A stretch of 64,000 nt of DNA from Conchocele bisecta (lineage: Eukaryota; Mollusca; Bivalvia; Lucinida; Thyasiridae): the NCBI GenBank assembly GCA_029237695.1, contig CM055265.1:220337679-220401678 (forward strand). Reading direction: 5' to 3'. A program made the translations under genes and the position numbers. Position 1 is the first letter of the stretch; every line of letters starts with the position of its first letter. The notes beneath the pieces are model-generated. The model saw only the letters and a list, made by a program, of their open reading frames with translations, had not been told where the DNA came from and did not search any database. Positions 61,360-64,000 of the stretch are shown here, piece by piece.

Positions 61360-61750
61360 TCAAATCGAAGATGGCCGCCGTCAAAATTGCCGAATATAGG
61401 AAATTGTTGTACGTATGGAACACATGATGGAAACTACACATATAATATGTCGATTTACATTAGCTCAAAGAGCGGAATTCAATAATAGACTACAACTACA
61501 ACCAAATAGGGTCACCTAAAATTCAAAATGGCCGCCAAAAAGAGCTAAAATGAACACAATTATGACATTTATGTCCCATTAAGGTCACTAATGAAAATAA
61601 ATATTGCTGAATGATTGTATAATGACAATGGGCTGGCAGATGTCATATACTAAGCATCAGTAATACACTTAGTGTGTCTCTAACTACTATTTTCTAGGAA
61701 TATAGTGACATGTAAGAACTTAATGCAGGTATACACATGGCGGCTGTGTT
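61360..61750. repeat. module series with atggccgcc motifs
   Basis: gaagatggccgccgtc (61368), caaaatggccgccaaa (61527) and catggcggctgtg (61737) precede the transposon-like gene's 3' end. Confidence 0.5.
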
Positions 61751-62153
61751 TCAAAACTTAACAATTAAGCACATGTTATGTATGCTCTTACTATACTTAA
61801 CTGATAGTGCACATACAAATCACGATATATGTCACGGTCAATCTTTGTTTGATCAGACGGTTTCACGAAACCAAGATTGGAACCAAGTTGAGCTGAAAAC
61901 ATTTTGTCAATGTAGACCATCAATCTGTCAGATTTGTGTCTGTTTGTAACAAGATTGACTGTGACAACCAAATTCAATCTGACTTACATATCTGGTTGAT
62001 CAAACTAAGACTGACCGTGGCAACATACACCATGTCTAGGTCACCAACAATGTGTCAGTCATCACAATACACATGTATGTATGTCTACAACGAACGCCAC
62101 TGATTTGGTATTAGTATCTCCATGGAGAATATAAATGAGAATGCCAGGCATAA

Positions 62154-64000
62154 TTAATCAGTTGTGTCATTTGAATAATGACTTTCCCCATTTGTACACG
62201 CTATTCCCTTACAGTGGCCACAAGCCAAAGAACACAAAAGTCCATTTTTCCTACACGAACATGTGTTTTTGTCACACTTTCCACTACAATTACATCTAAT
62301 AATCTGAAGTAGAGATGTAGGAGCGGCAACTTGGTCCATTATATGTGGCTTCAAACTTGGCCCATGTGGTGTTGTACGGAGGTCCCAACCCCATTCGGTT
62401 GCCTCCATGGTGTTACCCTGCCAGACCTGTACCTGGTGATAAACCCGCTGGCTGTGGAACCTAGCAGCATCTGAGGTCGGTGGAAGTCGTTCAGGGGGCA
62501 AGTAGCTGGCACTTGAAACAACCTTCTCCGAGAATTTAGATACACGTTCATGATTCAAGTCCGAATCGGGCTTACTGCCATAGATTGTCAGAAGGGCCTG
62601 ATTCCCAGCTGTCTCAATGTCGTTGTGACTAACTGCTGCCACCGAGAATGATTTTGCGAATTCTTACAGACCACGATATCTGCCCATAGCCGAGAGTTTT
62701 CCTATGCCATAGGGTCTTGATGTAGTGTCTCATCCCGACAATGCATGGATAGAGAGCAGGGAGTGGCTAAGTTCAGGATCTAAAGTCTCTTACAAGACGG
62801 GTACATCAATTAGCTTTGTGCTAGTCTGAAGATAGATTGGTTCGTGTACAGTTGGCTTGAAGTGATGTTGTAACAGAATCAGAAGGTCAGTATCATCCCC
62901 TACAACAACCACCGGTTTTGTCCGAGCGAGCTCACAGGCAGACATTGCAATGTCATAGTCAGCATCACCAAGTGAGTTGTCGACTTGAATTCCCTCCTTT
63001 TCCATCTCAGATCCCAGCAAATCAATGAACTTCTGCTTCTTTCTTGTATTTGCCATGAACGGTTTTTTCTTCTTCATCTTTAGCTGCATATCTGGTGTGA
63101 AATCCACATTCACACCCATATCATTGCCAGTACACCTCTGATGTGTTTCATCTTTCGTAGAAGGACCATACTCATAGCCATCAAACACAACAAGAGCATT
63201 GCGGAAGTGACTGCGTACAAACTGTATATAAAGTTGACAAATGTTTACATATGATGTGGACTTCGACCATGGAAGGCGCTGTAACATCGCACCTCCATCA
63301 ATGACGTAGGCAACGCCAATAGGACACTCACTGATAACACACAATGTGACCTGTTTGACTAACCCATTCAGGAGATCGGCCTTGTCTGCAAGTCGCATAA
63401 GGAGCTTCTTATCGAATAATGATGTCGGATATGAGCAGTTCATACTGGAACAGTGTTTTTGTATCAATGCTGCCGATGCCGGTGACAAGTAGGCGCTGGT
63501 ATAATTGCTGAGGATCGATCTCAATTGTACCGCCATCCACTGACACATACACTGATGATACTAGAGTATTTACCTGTTTGGTTTTGGAAAATCTATGTTT
63601 CGAAACCGACATTCCTTTCATTGATGTCAGGATTGCAGTACCGACAGTTTCAGCTGAATCCACATTTACCGAACCTTCAGATATCACTCCTGATGACAGG
63701 CTGCGCAGTTCCTTGGATTCCTTTGTGAACGGCTTTCTCTCTTCGAGATAATCCATGACAGACTGAAGATCTTTGGCGTCACGTTTGAATTTTGCCTGTT
63801 TCAGATCTTTATGCGTCTCCATTGCACTGGTGGTCGAGAGGCCCGCCACTTCCAGCATAGCATTGTGTATTTCACCGCATACAGGCATTGATAGTGGCCA
63901 GACCAGACTGGTTGACGCATCAAAACCACGACCTCTAATTAGCCCACCAACCGATTTCAAACTGTTCATCAGGACTTGTTCAATGTACAGGTCACTAAAT
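62154..64000 (-). pseudogene. decayed transposon-like gene, PIN-like and Cys-rich family (copy 2), 5' end outside window
   Basis: Read from the right edge, the frame is open from base 64000: SDLYIEQVLMNSLKSVGGLI, RGRGFDASTSLVWPLSMPVC ... DGGTIEIDPQQLYQRLLV. Around 63420-63440 a one-base frameshift moves to CSYPTSLFDKKLLMRLADKA, YVIDGGAMLQRLPW, RNALVVFDGYEYGPSTKDET and the acidic GDADYDIAMSACELARTKPV / VVVGDDTDLLILL block (PIN/FEN-like Asp pattern). The same frame then crosses TAA (62790-62792), TGA (62730-62732, inside HALSG-TGA-DTTSRPYGIGK) and TAA (62664-62666). It ends with LPPTSDAARFHSQRVYHQVQ, WGWDLRTT and the cluster CNCSGKCDKNTCSCRKNG plus CSLACGHCKGIACTN. Same block order as copy 1, different subfamily. 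I do not know an assigned function. Confidence 0.8.

Overview
This is a window of animal nuclear DNA. It is AT-rich, its genes are split by long introns, and most of it is made of short inverted-repeat transposons (MITEs), tRNA-derived SINEs, tandem repeats and decayed transposon genes. The density and style of the repeats, including the abundant 'gaccagtgtagatcc...cagcctgtgcatccgcacag' MITE, suggest a bivalve mollusc. That placement is inference from repeat style and was not tested by any search.

One real gene can be assembled with confidence. It is thymidine phosphorylase (TYMP) on the minus strand, with six coding exons running from the start codon at 49085 down to 2235. Every junction keeps the frame, and 372 codons plus one base are present. 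About 100 C-terminal residues would lie beyond the left edge. The introns are about 22.2, 3.8, 13.7, 3.9 and 2.2 kb, so most of the first 49 kb is TYMP intron.

Left part (1-26.7 kb, exons 6 to 2): MITEs sit very close to the 5' splice sites. Intron 3 begins, next to exon 4, with a 3.4-kb tandem array (8778-12233). Its repeat unit is the exon 4 splice acceptor plus the first codons of exon 4, so the real splice site is the first unit of the array. A 459-bp TA-flanked MITE has inserted into the array. Intron 3 also holds a wrecked gene of a large transposon-like family (16.4-17.5 kb).

Middle (26.7-49 kb, intron 1): this is nested TTAA-flanked MITEs, a 4.4-kb inverted-repeat element (37385-41808), a decayed Ty3/Gypsy integrase (46.3-47.1 kb) and tandem modules carrying ATGGCGGCC motifs. 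A TTAA-flanked MITE ends a few bases from the exon 1 splice donor.

Right part (49-64 kb): this lies upstream of TYMP and is mostly repeats, including an array of AGGTCA hexamers and a foldback built from 21-bp units. At the right edge is a second, better preserved member of the same transposon-like gene family (62.15-64 kb, minus strand). It has several in-frame stops and a frameshift. Both relics carry TGA at the same conserved cysteine codon of a GCDTTS motif, and modules with ATGGCCGCC motifs lie near both.

The strongest leads are the satellite seeded by a coding splice acceptor, transposon ends at TYMP splice donors, and the transposon-like family with its shared TGA and ATGGC-module arrays.
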